Below, one piece after another: positions 31,125 through 43,424 of a stretch of 64,000 bases of DNA (the stretch's first letter is position 1; each line of letters opens with the position of its first letter). Where the stretch lies: assembly GCA_033032865.1 (NCBI GenBank), contig JAWHQI010000099.1, positions 381,001 to 445,000 on the forward strand. The letters run 5' to 3'. Source of the DNA: Dactylorhiza incarnata (lineage: Eukaryota; Streptophyta; Magnoliopsida; Asparagales; Orchidaceae). The translations under genes were made by a program, and so were the position numbers. The notes beneath the pieces are model-generated. The model ran no database searches. It worked only from the letters and a program-made list of their open reading frames with translations, and was not told the origin of the DNA.

Positions 31125-33520
31125 ATGGAAGGACACTATGGTGGCACATATTGGAATAGCAGATGTGTCATCTCAACATTTAAGAACTATGTCACTGGAA
31201 TTGTTGTGCTATCGGAGGAGTCACTGGAATTGTTGAGAGAGGCTTCATTGCTACATCTTTTTTCAATTCCAGATATTCCTCAAAACATTCCACTGTTATA
31301 TAGGATGCTAAGACTATATAGGCTAGATAAGGAAGCTTTCTTGCTCGGTCAATACTACATTAAATTCACCATCAACGAAGTTGCTCTAATTTTGGGTCTA
31401 CCGAACCGTGGAGAAGATTTCGACTTTCAAAGAGCCTCGAACTCAACGGTGAAACTGAACGATGTAATCGCTGAGCTTCAGCAATCAGCCATTGAAGTGC
31501 ACTCGCCGGATTTGGAGCTGCGAATATTGGATGCTCTTACCAGATATGTATTGTGCAAATTATTTTTTCCCCCTAAAGTCACTCACAATCCCTGATTGCC
31601 TTAAAGAGTTCGGTGGATTGGAAGAATTCAGGAGATTCAACTGGCCAAAGGCTGTGCACACATTTTTGCAGTCACAGTTTCACCCACTACATAAGCTAAG
31701 TTGCAGAAAGGGAGAACCCTCACGCTTGGGATATCTTGAAGGAGGCACAATTGTTCTTGTGGTAAGCATTTCACTCTTTCAATTCTCACGTCCAAATTTA
31801 AATATCTTTATCACTAAAAAAATTTCATGTAAGTGTGGTTATTTGAGCACACAAAAATACAGGTTCCTGCAGAGGATTTGGTGAGACCTCGTATTTGTCG
31901 TTGGGCATCTAAGGGGAGCTTCAGCAACAAGTTTTGCATAGACTTATCTGTTAAATTGTGGCCAAGGAAGGAGGTGAGTGTCTTTTATTAGCTTTAATTA
32001 TATTCTTTTGAGGTGGATAAATAAAATGTCTAATTAAATGCAGGTAATCACAAAATTTATGAATATTTTGGAGGAGGAGCAGAACCTTCTGGGAGATGAG
32101 GAGGTGGAGACATCCTTTGAGACAGCCAAAGGAGTGCCCAAAAAAGGAGGGGTTGTTGAAAGAAGAGAGGGAGAGAAAGAAAGTTAAGGACATTAAGAGA
32201 TTCATTAGTAGAGAGGTTAGTCATCTTCGAGGCCAACTTTCTGAAGAGGTTCGCCAATTATGCGCCTACTGTCAGCAAAAATTCGATATAATGTGTGGCC
32301 TCATCAGTTCCCTCTTGCATGCAAATGATCCCATCCCATCCACCGTACCCGGCTCCCAACCTTCCTGTGATCCCACCCCTTCCAAAGCATCGGTCTCCCC
32401 TCCAATTCCAGAACAACTTGATGTAGTTCTTGTTGATGAGTGTACGCCAGACTCAAAAAACTCGAGTTTGAAGGGTAAAAAGGGTAAGAAGTTAAGTAAG
32501 GGTAAGGAGTCCAGCGTACCAAAAATGGAATGGATCGAGAATGAACTTTGTTTTCCTGGACGGATATATCTGCCTGAGGCCGACCGGGCGTTGATTGATG
32601 CAACATACAGGCGGTTTCCTATGAGGTACATTTTTTTGCAGTGCAATCATTATATTAGTCTACAGTCTAAATTTAATTTTGTATTATTTATAATAGTTCC
32701 ACCATTATACTGCAAAGTGGAAATACTGCATTGGCACGTTCTTGCATTGATGACTTGCTGTGTAAGGGTTGGTTAAGTGGTGGGCATTTGGATGCTTTTG
32801 CAGTTCTATTGGGTAGCCGAAGGAGCACATCTCCTCACAACTGGTGCAAATTCCTCTGTGTCACCAAATTTTTGGGTAATAGCACTTGCAGTTGATATAT
32901 ATATATCAATAATAAATACTTTGTTATGTATTTTTTGATTAGCTCAGTCTATTTTGAATTTACAGTATCAAAAAAAAGCCGGTGTTAAAAATTGTGAAAT
33001 TCTATTGGAACATCTCACGACATCATATGTACAAGCAGCCGAAATAATACTTATGCCAGTTTTCCTAATCGACCGCAGTCATTGGACATTACTGGTTTGT
33101 TATTTGAAACGAGAAACGTGGCATTTTTACGACTCAATGCCAAACAAAATGCATGAAACAAACCTTAGAGAAGTGGTATATTACATAACCTAAACTACTT
33201 CCTTTTTATTTCACAATATTACAGTGTATTAACTTTTATATTCGCAAAACTTGGCAGATAGCAGGCCTTTACGAGGCAAAAAAGAATGTGCTCCCTGAAA
33301 ATATGGATGCTTGGCCAATAAGTACTGTGCAAGCAGCTCCGACGCAATACAACGGCTATGATTGTGGGTCTTTGTTTTGAAGTACATGGAGACGATAGTA
33401 GCTCGGAATATGACTGCGTGGAGCAAGTGCAAGGATTGGGACATGAGAATGCCCGCTTTTAGAGCGGAAATTGCATGTGAATTGATCAAATTCTTCGTCG
33501 TTGATACGAAGGACAAATGA
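31125..33520 (+). pseudogene. ULP1-like C48 cysteine peptidase of the MULE
   Basis: The gene starts MEGHYGGTYWNSRCV at 31125, after a likely non-coding exon ending with a donor near 30711. Exons, from splice signals and frame: 31125-31761, 31863-31973, 32044-32625, 32697-32875, 32966-33175, 33258-33520. The N-terminal part (INEVALILGLPNRGEDFDF) resembles the plant domain fused to ULP1 in such elements. The peptidase domain has the triad His (DRSHWTLLV), Asp (WHFYDSMP) and Cys (NGYDCG). ULP1 proteases process SUMO, but the substrate of transposon copies is unknown. Frame breaks near 31565, 32140, 32970 and 33367 each sit in or beside a mononucleotide run, so the copy is dead or the assembly has errors. 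Confidence 0.82.
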
Positions 33521-34125
33521 TGAAAGTCTTATAGTTATATTTTTGAATTTTGGCTGCGATATTTATTTGCCTCGGAACATTCATTCAAGCAATATTTTGC
33601 GCCAGCAGGATTTACATTCAGCATTTGTGATGTGTTTCTATTGTTTCAGTATTTGTTGTGATGTGTTTCCATTCGGCATTTGTGATGTGTTTCTATTCAG
33701 CAATATTTTGTGCCAGACGGATTTACATTCAGCATTTGTTGTTTCTATTCTTCCAGCAATCAACATTTTGCTGGATATACATTGTGATGTGTTTCTATTG
33801 TTTCAGCATTTGTTGTGATGTGTTTCAAGTGGTCCAGCAATCATGTAATTATGATATTCGAAAGGTTTCATAAGGCACAAAAGTAGAAGCACAAAATAAT
33901 ATTTTTTTCCCAATAAAATACATCATCCTTTCAAGACATCGGGCACACAACAAAATTCAAACGGCAATGACATACTTAATTCATCATTTCCGTAATCACT
34001 TGTCGAAAATGACGTAGAGGCCAAATCACCTTCGAATGTAGAACTTCCAATAAAATTTATTTCCTTTAATGCATCATTGGCTACATTCACAGATGACTTA
34101 GGCTTTGGATCAAGCTTCTTCTCTG
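33521..34125. other. Convergent spacer with minisatellite
   Basis: Spacer between the converging MULE genes. 33600-33840 holds about six copies of CAGCATTTGTGATGTGTTTC with CTATTGTTT variants. No gene supported. Confidence 0.6.
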
Positions 34126-36204
34126 TTAAACATAAACATTAGTTAGCAAACATACTAAAAAAATGTGATATGAATATGAAAAAGAGAGAGTAAATACATT
34201 ACTTGGTCGTTTATTAGGCTTCTCAAAATGACTCTTCAATCTCGCGTTTGATAAACCTTTTGGTCGAACAGCCGCCAGATTCCTTATATGCCCTTTCCTT
34301 TCAGTCTGGTCGGGAGCCGAACCATTCTTCATCCTCTCATCCTTCGCCATAATTTCTTGTGTTGTTCTCCCCAACTCAGTCATCACATTTAATACGTGCT
34401 CCTTGGCGAGTGAAGAAGTCTCAATTGTTCTTGCCAACTCATATGTGAAACGCATGAGATGACTTCTAAACACTAAGTTGGACTCCAAAATATTTAGGTG
34501 TGGTGTTTTGGAGTAGTACAAACCCTGTTTAGCTGTGCGAGTGAATCTCTGTAGCATGTATTTTGGTTGAATCTGCTTCAAATTTTTGGTATTGTACACC
34601 CTTAGAATATGTTGGCATAGGATTCCCCTTGTTTCAAATCCCTTGCAAGAACATTCGGCATCGAAGGATGTTGAGTCAACTTTGACAATCCATTGTTTTT
34701 CATGTTCGGACCCATCACAATGCTTAGTGACAAATATAACCTCATTATTAGAGTTTTGGATCTCTTCTATAATGCTTACATTAATTGCACCTTCCATATA
34801 TGTTTTCTCAAATATGGAGAACATTTTTCGTGTATATATCTTGGACGCTTATTTTAAGAGAAAACATTTTTGAAACTTGAGAGTAATGGTACCTTCATTG
34901 CACCTAAAGTCCTCTTCTTGCTCTGATCGCCGCCAAGATGAAATTAACTTCTCCATTCCATTAAAGCACTCAACTAAAGAACTTGTGGCCTTTGAACATC
35001 CATGTAAACCGTTGTTGGAGGATTCACTTCTTTGAGTGGACAATATACCCAAATCTAAGATATCCTTATTAAAAGCTGTGGACCACTTACTTCTAACCTT
35101 GTGTAGATCATCCAACCACCTATTGTTCTCCAAATTTCCGCTTGTAATTAGTCCGCTCCAATGCACATCAAACTCAACCTCGGTATCAGATTTACTCATG
35201 CAATGATAAAATAAAGATCTTACACTCTTAACATGGTTGAATGTTGGCACCTTTGACGGGGCTTTTTTGGATATATGCCACTGACAAAGCCGGTGGCGAC
35301 TAGTACTAAAAACTCTAGCAATCGCGACCGTCATGGCTTGATCTTGATCTGTGAATATGGTGGTTGGTTGCTTGCCACCTACAAATCTCAAGAACGTTTC
35401 AAAAACCCAGCAAAATGATTCTATGGTTTCAGCTGCTACAAAAGCCCCACCAGTAAACACATTCGACCAATGATGATTCACCGCAATGAACGGTGCACAC
35501 GCTAAATTATATTTGTTGAGGCGATAAGTTGTATCAAATGTTATAACATCGCCAAAACTGTCGTAGTCAATTTTACTATGACCATCCATCCAAAAAAAAC
35601 TTGTTAACCTATTAAACTCATCTGTTTGAACATCAAAAGAAAACATGCTATCTACCAATTGTCTATCCTTGAATAGTTTCAACAAACTATTCGAGTCGCC
35701 AGATTCTATAAGAGCAGCCCTTTCTCGTTGAACATAGTTATACGCATCGCTTTTAGAAAACCCAATGTTTTCAAAACCCCCAACCTCTCCGGCTATAAAC
35801 CTGTAGGCATCAGACGTTCTGATGCCAACTCCTGTCATATTCTTCAGGCAGCCTTGATCATCAGATACTTTCCTATTTGACCGCAACAAATGAATATCCT
35901 TCTCCAAAACAAGAGGGTGATTGTGCTCTTCTAGGAATTTAGTTACTACCCAGTTCTTGCCCTCTTTATCAGCGGTGAACTGTATGGAAGCCTTACATCC
36001 GGTACGATTATCTAGTTTGTGATACTTTCTTTGACTGTCTACATCTTGAACGGAGCGCTTCAAACCAGCTTTGGAACAAGAGAACTCTCTAACCTTTATA
36101 ATTCGAGTATGTGTCCAGTACCAGATATGCTGTTTACGAACACTAAAACCAGTTTTGTGAGCACAATCGCAATACACCTTGTAGGCTTCTATATCTGAAT
36201 GCAC
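34126..36204 (-). pseudogene. FAR1/FHY3-type MULE transposase
   Basis: One minus-strand frame with a single in-frame TAA at 34851-34849. Order: FAR1 DNA-binding zinc domain (EAYKVYCDCAHKTGFSVRK ... CSKAG ... GCKASI ... EEHNHPL); MULE DDE core with FDTTYRLNKYN, TDQDQAM and HRLCQWHI; then, after the stop, a SWIM zinc finger (CSCKGFETRGILCQHIL). The stop falls in LLK-stop-ASKIYTRK, where family members usually have Gln, so CAA to TAA is likely. The frame begins with GTG at an acceptor-like AACAG, so a 5' exon is missing. A candidate exon (ATG at 36448, donor after 36404) joins out of phase. The Tekay element at 36538 separates the gene from its TIR promoter. The role is excision and reinsertion of the element. 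Confidence 0.88.
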
Positions 36205-38265
36205 TGTTGGGAAAAATGCAGTGGTGCTTGCCGAAAAAAAACATCAAAAAGGAAAACATGAAAAAACTACTCCTCTGTCTGCCATCTATTAAGGAAGAAA
36301 GCGACGAAATCCGGCCAGATTACACTGCATATTGTAGAGCATTTCCAACCGGATTTTTGATTAATGCACACATTTTAAGAATGAGAAACCCTAACTAAAA
36401 TACCTGCTGTTGCGGAAGCGGTTCTTCCGTTCCAGGAGTTGAATCCATGCTTTTCTATGGTTGGATGAAGTAGACAGCGGGAGAAATAACAAGAAACGAC
36501 AATGGCGGTGTAAGAGAAGAAGAAATGAGACGAAGCCTGTCACAACCCGCATTTTCCCAACATTTAAAATGCTATCAGAGTAGGGAAAGCTACGCATTGT
36601 GATGCCACATCACGTAGGGGACGCCTACTGACGTTAAGGCAATTCATCCTTCTTCGCAGTTCAAGCAAATATTATTATTAACTCAGAGATTCAAATATAA
36701 TTTATGCAAAAAAAATTAACAAGCCGCATCCCTCGGCTAGGTGGATCAACTAGTCCACGCTTTTAAAATATAGTTTTACACAGCAGAAAAAATACTTGAT
36801 TTAATTACTTAGTGGCATAAGTGAACATGAAGACCTAGTGAGGTGCACCATGCAAGATCGAATGTGTGAATTTACTATATATAAAAGTAGATTTATCACG
36901 CGCAAAAAGTAGTGAGATTACCATTTCAAAACATGATATGCAATGCTACAATTACCATAGCATATCTAAGCAAGCGGATATAAAGTCAACCCGCATCTAA
37001 TCATTCCAGAACAAGTGTTCAAATTAAACAACAAGTAACAGCAGCAGTGAAATAAAAATCTAACCAAACGGCACCACGGGCGTCAACACCTGACACGAAC
37101 CCATGGGCCGACAAGTCCACAGAAGACTCTACCTCAAGAGAGTCAGAAGACGGCAACTAAAGCAGCTCCGCACTAACACCTGCTACTATCCAGAACCTGA
37201 GGCATTCAAAGAAAGAACACCTCAGAAGCAAGTACAAGTGGTGCAGAAACAAGAAAGTAAGCAAACCTCCGCGAGACCGGAGGGAAACAGAAGCTGCAAG
37301 GATTAGTGACGACAACACTAGCCATAAATAATCATCAGGAAAAAAAGAAACATGATGATCAACAGGAAAAAGAAATAGCAGAAGTAATTAATATTCAGCA
37401 GAAAAACACCCACCAAACGAAGGTGTGAAAACAAGCAAGGTCAGAACTCGCCATCAACAAAGAATCATCAACATTCACATTATTATTTATGTTACTCTTG
37501 TTCAAAATTATAGAGGCTGATCAGCTCATCAAAAAAAGAGAAGCCGTGCGGGGATAATTCCATCACACATCGTCACGACCCTCAGAGCACCGCACCGGTA
37601 GCACCGCCAACATCGTGTATGACCTCCAACAGAATTCATTAATTTAAAATAGCATCGCACCGGTGGCACCGCCAACATCGTGTACGACCTCCAACAGATT
37701 TCATATTTTCATGCAATTTCAAAGGAATAGGGGCGAGGCCCATCAGAACATTAGGCAACATTTTTTGTTAACGAGGTGATCAAAATTATATTGAGTAAAA
37801 GGGAGCAAAAGTGAGGCAGATGATAAAATTCAGCATAAAACTAATTACTGGAAGCAAAGGCGAGAACAAAAATAAAGGGGTTTTAGCAAAGAGAAGGAGC
37901 AAGATCACCACTTGCCTTTAAATCACCGGAATCGTTCTCCGAACAACTCCTCATCGTAGATCGGCCCAAAAGGAGGCACGACGAGGCGAGATCTACAGAA
38001 AAAATGGCCAAAACGAAGGTTAGGGCCGAAAACCCTAACGAAAAAATTTCACGAAACGGAAGAAAATTACCACGAGGACGAAGCTCTCATCGAGAGCTTT
38101 CCGAATCTATGCTCGGCTCGCGATTCCGACCACCGGAGCTCCGTCGGCGGCGTCCGGAAGATTCAAGAAATCGCCACTCCCGTCGCTCGTTTTTATCTCT
38201 GGTTCAGACAGAATGAGGAAGAAGAAGAGGCTGAGTTCGTTTTCTTTTAGGCAACATATCATATT

Positions 38266-38304
<39 letters not shown>

Positions 38305-38337
38305 TCATTATTATTATTAATAATAGCATGGCTAAAG

Positions 38338-38660
38338 TCGAACGGGAGAGATTTGGCGAACGGCAGATTTATCGAACAAATAAAGGAGGGGGATCGACGA
38401 ATGCAAATATATATATATATATACAGTTGATATATATAATAATAATAAGATGGCTCGACGAATGAAATTTTGAAGGCTGGGAAGGTGGTCGACGATTGCT
38501 GAAGGCTTAACAGGAGCGGTCGACGAATTCATTGCTGTGTGTGATTATATATATATATATATGTATATATATATAAGGGATCAACGAATGTAAGGGTGCG
38601 GTCAACGAATGTAAGGGAGGGGGCGGTCAACGAATGTAAGGGGGGTGGTCAACGAATCTG
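38338..38660. repeat. TCGACGAAT motif cluster
   Basis: Eight copies of GRTCRACGAATG-like sequence (38391 to 38647), mixed with TA runs. It lies at the same place in the LTR as the TTCGACGAA array of the solo LTR and is repeated at 50056-50376 in the other LTR. It looks like a decayed version of that array. Confidence 0.65.
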
Positions 38661-38682
38661 CATGAATGTTTATATATATATA

Positions 38683-41600
38683 CGAGCATCTTCGCACGGG
38701 CTACGCCCGTGCTCGATGCTCTCGGGCGGCCTTCGGCCGCATCTAGGCGGGCTCCGCCCGACCTCAGCGGGCTCCGCCCGCCCCCGGCGGGCTGCGCCCA
38801 CCCTCGGCGGGCTCCTTCAGCCTAAGTCATTTTGAGCAAGTGCAATACTGCCAAAATAAATGGAGCCTACATTGCCCTCGCGTAAATCAATGGCAATACT
38901 ATATTTAGTTTGTTCATGTATCTCTATGGTTAATAAATATTTTTTCATCTCCAAAGTTAAAACTTGATACAAAGTTGATGGTCTGATGAGTCCTGAAATA
39001 AAAATTTATATGCAGTAATATTTCAATACAGTAATATTTAGATGCAGTAATATTTATATGCAGTAATATTTATTGCAGTAATGTTTATATGCAGTAATAT
39101 CTATATGCAGTACTATTTCACTACACCACTGAACACATCAAAACACCAATATGCAGCAAACATACATGTAAACACTGTTTTAACACCTTAACATATCATT
39201 ACTCAGTAATGTTTCATACAAACACATCAGTAAGCACCTGTCAATATTGCAGAAGTATAAATAAACTTACACATCAGTTCAGAGTACTGTTTCACACTAA
39301 GGATTCTATCATGCACTTTGAATCGAAATCACAGAGAGCACGAATCATTCTTCATCACTCCTCACAGCAAAATAAAGCTACAGAACAACATTGTGCAACA
39401 TACAAAGAAGGCATGGACGCCTAAGAATCCAAATCGAAGATGGAAGCAAGCAAAAATGTGCTACCCACAAAAAACTCACCTATGTCCCAAATTCAAAAAT
39501 TCTCCTCACTGATAAAAAATGAAGAATATATTTATATACCTGATAAAATTATGCTTCAACGATCTTCATCAAATCAAATAGGAGCGACAGATAATTTATC
39601 AGATCCGGCGCTGCTCGAAAAAAAATAGCAGATGCTTGAACATCATCATAAATGAAGCCTAGATAGAATATATGCTTCCTCTTTTCTTCCGCCATAGAGC
39701 TGTTCTATAGCAGCTATTTAAGCAAAACTGTACAAAAACCAAAAAACAATTGCTGCTCAATATCAAGTGTACAAAGGAGCTGCTCAATATTAGAACCAAG
39801 TTGGAGAAACTGAATCATAGAGGTAGTCAAACATCAATTAAAACCAACTCGGTAGGAAGCATAACTATAATTATAAAACAAACGACATAATTGCAACTTG
39901 CGCCTGATTGCAGCAACCTGCTTCCTAGTAATAGTAGAATTGTAGTAGTATATATCATCGACATAATCATGTACTGGAGCAAGCTAGATGGACAACTTGC
40001 CTTTGCGAATAAATTTCTGGATATATAAAGAGCACACAAAAACGGAAATGGGTCATTTGTGAAATAAGAAAATAATAACTACAATGTCGTAGGAAAACCA
40101 ATTAAACCTCTAATTTTATTAGGACAAATAAAAACCCCAAGTTACATTAACCATCAAAGGTGTTTATAAGAAGTAGTAAACATGCACATGATCAAATATC
40201 ATCAGTTATATATGCTAATGCGATTTTCCCTTTTAATGTAAACTTTGAAAGCTGAAATAAACCCAATAATCATATATTCAAAAAAACCATATGTTCTGAA
40301 ATGAACATAAAATTTGAATAAAAATAGAAGAGGATCGACGGATGTAAAAGTTGAAATAAAGCAACAGTTGAAATAAAGCAAAAGTTCAAAGAATTTATTT
40401 TGGGTAACCAACGGAGTCATGAAATTTGTAAATAAACCAAACAAATTGCAATCCATGGAGAAGAAGATGAAGAAAAAGAACCCGGAGATCACAGTTGCAG
40501 CAGATATAAGCCGAATGGAGCATATATTAAATATCCTGCAAGCACCCCGCCGCCGACAATATCTGACCGTGACAGTACCCCGTCACTGACAGTGGTATTC
40601 TGGCAAGTTAACTTCACAATTGATTTAGTGAACATCTTTCTCCTTAGACATGTTGAAATGATAGAAATCATTTGAAGAAATTAGTGGCATCTTACAAATT
40701 GCGAAAACAATGCGAATAAATGACCAAGCATCATGAGGTTATGTTAATGGAAATTACATGACAGTGCTCGCATTTACACAGACCTGTCAGCGAAGAAATC
40801 TCAGAAATCCCATAGGAAGTAACTGTTCTGATTCCCCAAGATCATTTTCTATCCACCTTCACTATGCTGCAACCACTACTCAGCTTGGTCACTGCTACTA
40901 AAAAAACGTACACTCAGCTCTGTGGGTAGTCAGAAGAAGAAAAAAAGCAATAAAAAGGAGAACCTGCAGCAAGCGCACCTGTGAAAGAAGACCCGGTACC
41001 AAAGGGGCATGCCGTTGGGGGCTCGCAGAGAGAGTTTGCAGAGAGAGTTTGCATGTGAGATGAGAACAGCCTCCTTATTGAAAGCGCATGCAATTACAAC
41101 ATAAGAGGCAATGGAGCTAGCTTTAGAGAATACCTAATCACACAAAAGGAAACTACGGTGTTTCAAAAGAAGCAGAGAGTCCAATTGCCGATTCCTGTTA
41201 CCATGTTCACGGCAGAAGTATGAGAAAATTAGGAGCAGACAACAAAAATTGTTTTGGTGATTGAAGATGTTACGGAGAAGAAGAGTCGGCAAACCGAAGT
41301 ATGGACCATGCATATCATAACAGTATAAAGGACGCATATGCAATTCTGTTATATCGAAAGTTATGCAAATATTGTACATTATGTACAGCATTCTATCCAT
41401 TCAGGAGAAGTAATGTCACCTAAAATGATTAAAATAATAAATTCTACATGACACGTTATGGGCAGGATAATCAAGCTCATTATTTGTTCTAATATTCTTA
41501 CATCATTCAATTAAAGGTTTGTGACAAAATATAGAGAAATAATAAAACAAACACAATATCCATAGAGTAATTTTTTTAAGGTTGAGGCCTACCTTGATAG

Positions 41601-42694
41601 AAGTGGTAACAGCTTCAAAAGATGCCCTCGAAAGAGATTAAAAGCCCGGATGTGAGCAGAGAACTGAGAAATTATGTGGCAACCCCCGTATTATTGAATG
41701 AGTTTGCTCAAGTCCTGCCCTAATGCAGTAAAAATGCAGAAGTCGTAACTACCTCCAAAATTTCATAACTTCTCCTCCAGTGAAGTAAACTCTCAGTCAT
41801 ATTGCTTTATCTATTCAGATCCTGCATCAACAATATGTAGTTTTTTTTGTTATGACACATAATGAAAGGTAAGAAGCATACCTCAGGATTTGAGGCAGAA
41901 TATTCCTGATAGTCAAATGAGTTAAAGAAGCTTTACTGGAAATAAATATGTCAGGATTCTAAAATTAATTCAAGAGTGAATGAAAATTCATATGCTTGGA
42001 TTAAATGAAAAGACATAGCTGATCGGAGAAGGACGAACCTGCTGCGGAGGTTCATTCATTGTTTTGCTTAATTGATACTTCGAACCCATATTTTACATAC
42101 AAAACGCTCCAGTAATTCTAATACAAATCCTCTACAGATATTTGTTACAGTGGGCAGTTGACAAACACGGCATTTTTTCGAAGCTACAGTAATAACAGAG
42201 CATTTTTACGCACATAATCAGCAGGATGAGGTTACGGAGAAGAAGACATAGCTGATCGGAGAAGGACGAACCTGCTGCGGAGGTTTAGGAACGTGAAATA
42301 GACGGCGAGGCTTGCCGGCGAGGAGTTCGGCTCGGCTAGGCATCAGAGAACGTCGACGACGGCGGAAGCCAAAGAGGCGCCAGCGCAAGTACGAAACCGC
42401 AGCGAGAGAGAGCGGGAGATCGCAGACGGGCAGCGATTTCGCGGAAGAAGCAGGGATAACCTGCAAGCAGCAAGGGCGCCGGGGTTTTGATCCATCGATA
42501 GCGCTAAAGCGGCGGAACCTGGGGCACGCGGCGAGCGAGGAGCTGCGGGAGGCGGGCCACGCGGCGGCAGCAGCGGGAGGCGCCATGTCTCCGTGGTAGC
42601 GGGCGGCAGAGAGCGGCCCGAGGGCACATGCGGCATTTCGTCGTGTGACCGAGAGGCTTGACAGCGGAGGAACAAACAGCCTTATTAATATAGA
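38683..42694 (-). mobile_element. Helitron, non-autonomous
   Basis: The minus strand starts TCTATATTAATAAGG (42694) after A and ends with a hairpin (GCACGGGCGTAGCCCGTGC), 7 bases, then CTCG (38686-38683) before T, matching Helitron insertion between A and T. Inverted GGGCGGAGCCCGC-like repeats precede the end. The interior has no helicase; it holds GCAGTAATATTTA repeats (39015-39120) and a duplicated 35-base block (about 42015 and 42244). A minus-strand GC-rich frame from 42586 with a possible donor may be a captured first exon of a host gene, unidentified. No other gene is supported. Confidence 0.75.
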
Positions 42695-42711
42695 TATAGG
42701 TACGTAATAAA

Positions 42712-42743
<32 letters not shown>

Positions 42744-43159
42744 TTTATCATCAAAAATTAAACGGAATCCAATGAAAACTTCACCGAAGGTGTACGGCGG
42801 CGCTACGAATCCAACGGCGAAGTCGGAATCAAAATCCGATGTGCCGTTTTCGAGATATAAATGGCGGAAGTTACGACGAACTTTAAATATATATAAAACT
42901 TCTAAAATGCGTCAGGCCTCCAAAATGGCTCGGATCGCGACGAAACTTGACAGGCAAATCTAAAATTAAATAACCTAATTTCCTAACATAAAATTTTCCA
43001 ATTCCGGGTCGTCGCAAAATTTGGTCGACCTGACCCAAACGGACGCGAAAACGCGCAAACGGCGACGCGTCGCTAATTCGACGTTAAAAGTAACGCCCAG
43101 ACGTTATTAACACGCCATCACTGAATTAAATAAATACCAGAAAATCAGGGGCATTACAG

Positions 43160-43176
43160 TCACTCCCCCTAAAAGA
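43160..43176 (-). other. Polypurine tract of Tekay-like element
   Basis: The minus strand reads TTTTAGGGGGAGTGAC directly before the 3' LTR start TGTAATGCCCC, the usual primer for plus-strand synthesis. Confidence 0.82.
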
Positions 43177-43424
43177 AAGTTTCGTCCCGAAACTTGACTA
43201 AGGGCAGAAAACAACATTAAGGTAAATACATTGTGCAGGAAATGGGGGGTTTACCTGGCTAATTAAATGAAAAGAATAATGGTGCAAGAAAGAAAATTTA
43301 AGATGGATAGTTAATTGGTGCAGGAACAACATTTGGGTAAAATAAATGGTACAGGAAAGAAAATCAATCTGAGTTAATTAAATGAAAAGATGAAAGGTGT
43401 AGGAAGAAGATTTACCTGAGCTAA

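Larger units (their letters stand above)
36538..43158 (-). repeat. Tekay-like 3' LTR (with Helitron inside)
   Basis: 6,621 bp including a 4.0-kb Helitron (38683-42694). The flanks of that insertion match the right LTR. The rest holds AAT-rich microsatellites (38260-38300) and a GACGAATG motif cluster. A 67-codon frame at 37103-37306, repeated in the other LTR, has no support as a gene. Confidence 0.88.

Noticed and set aside
37103..37306. 67-codon frame repeated at 48913-49116
   Set aside because: Its duplication is explained by the two LTRs; no domain and no promoter context.
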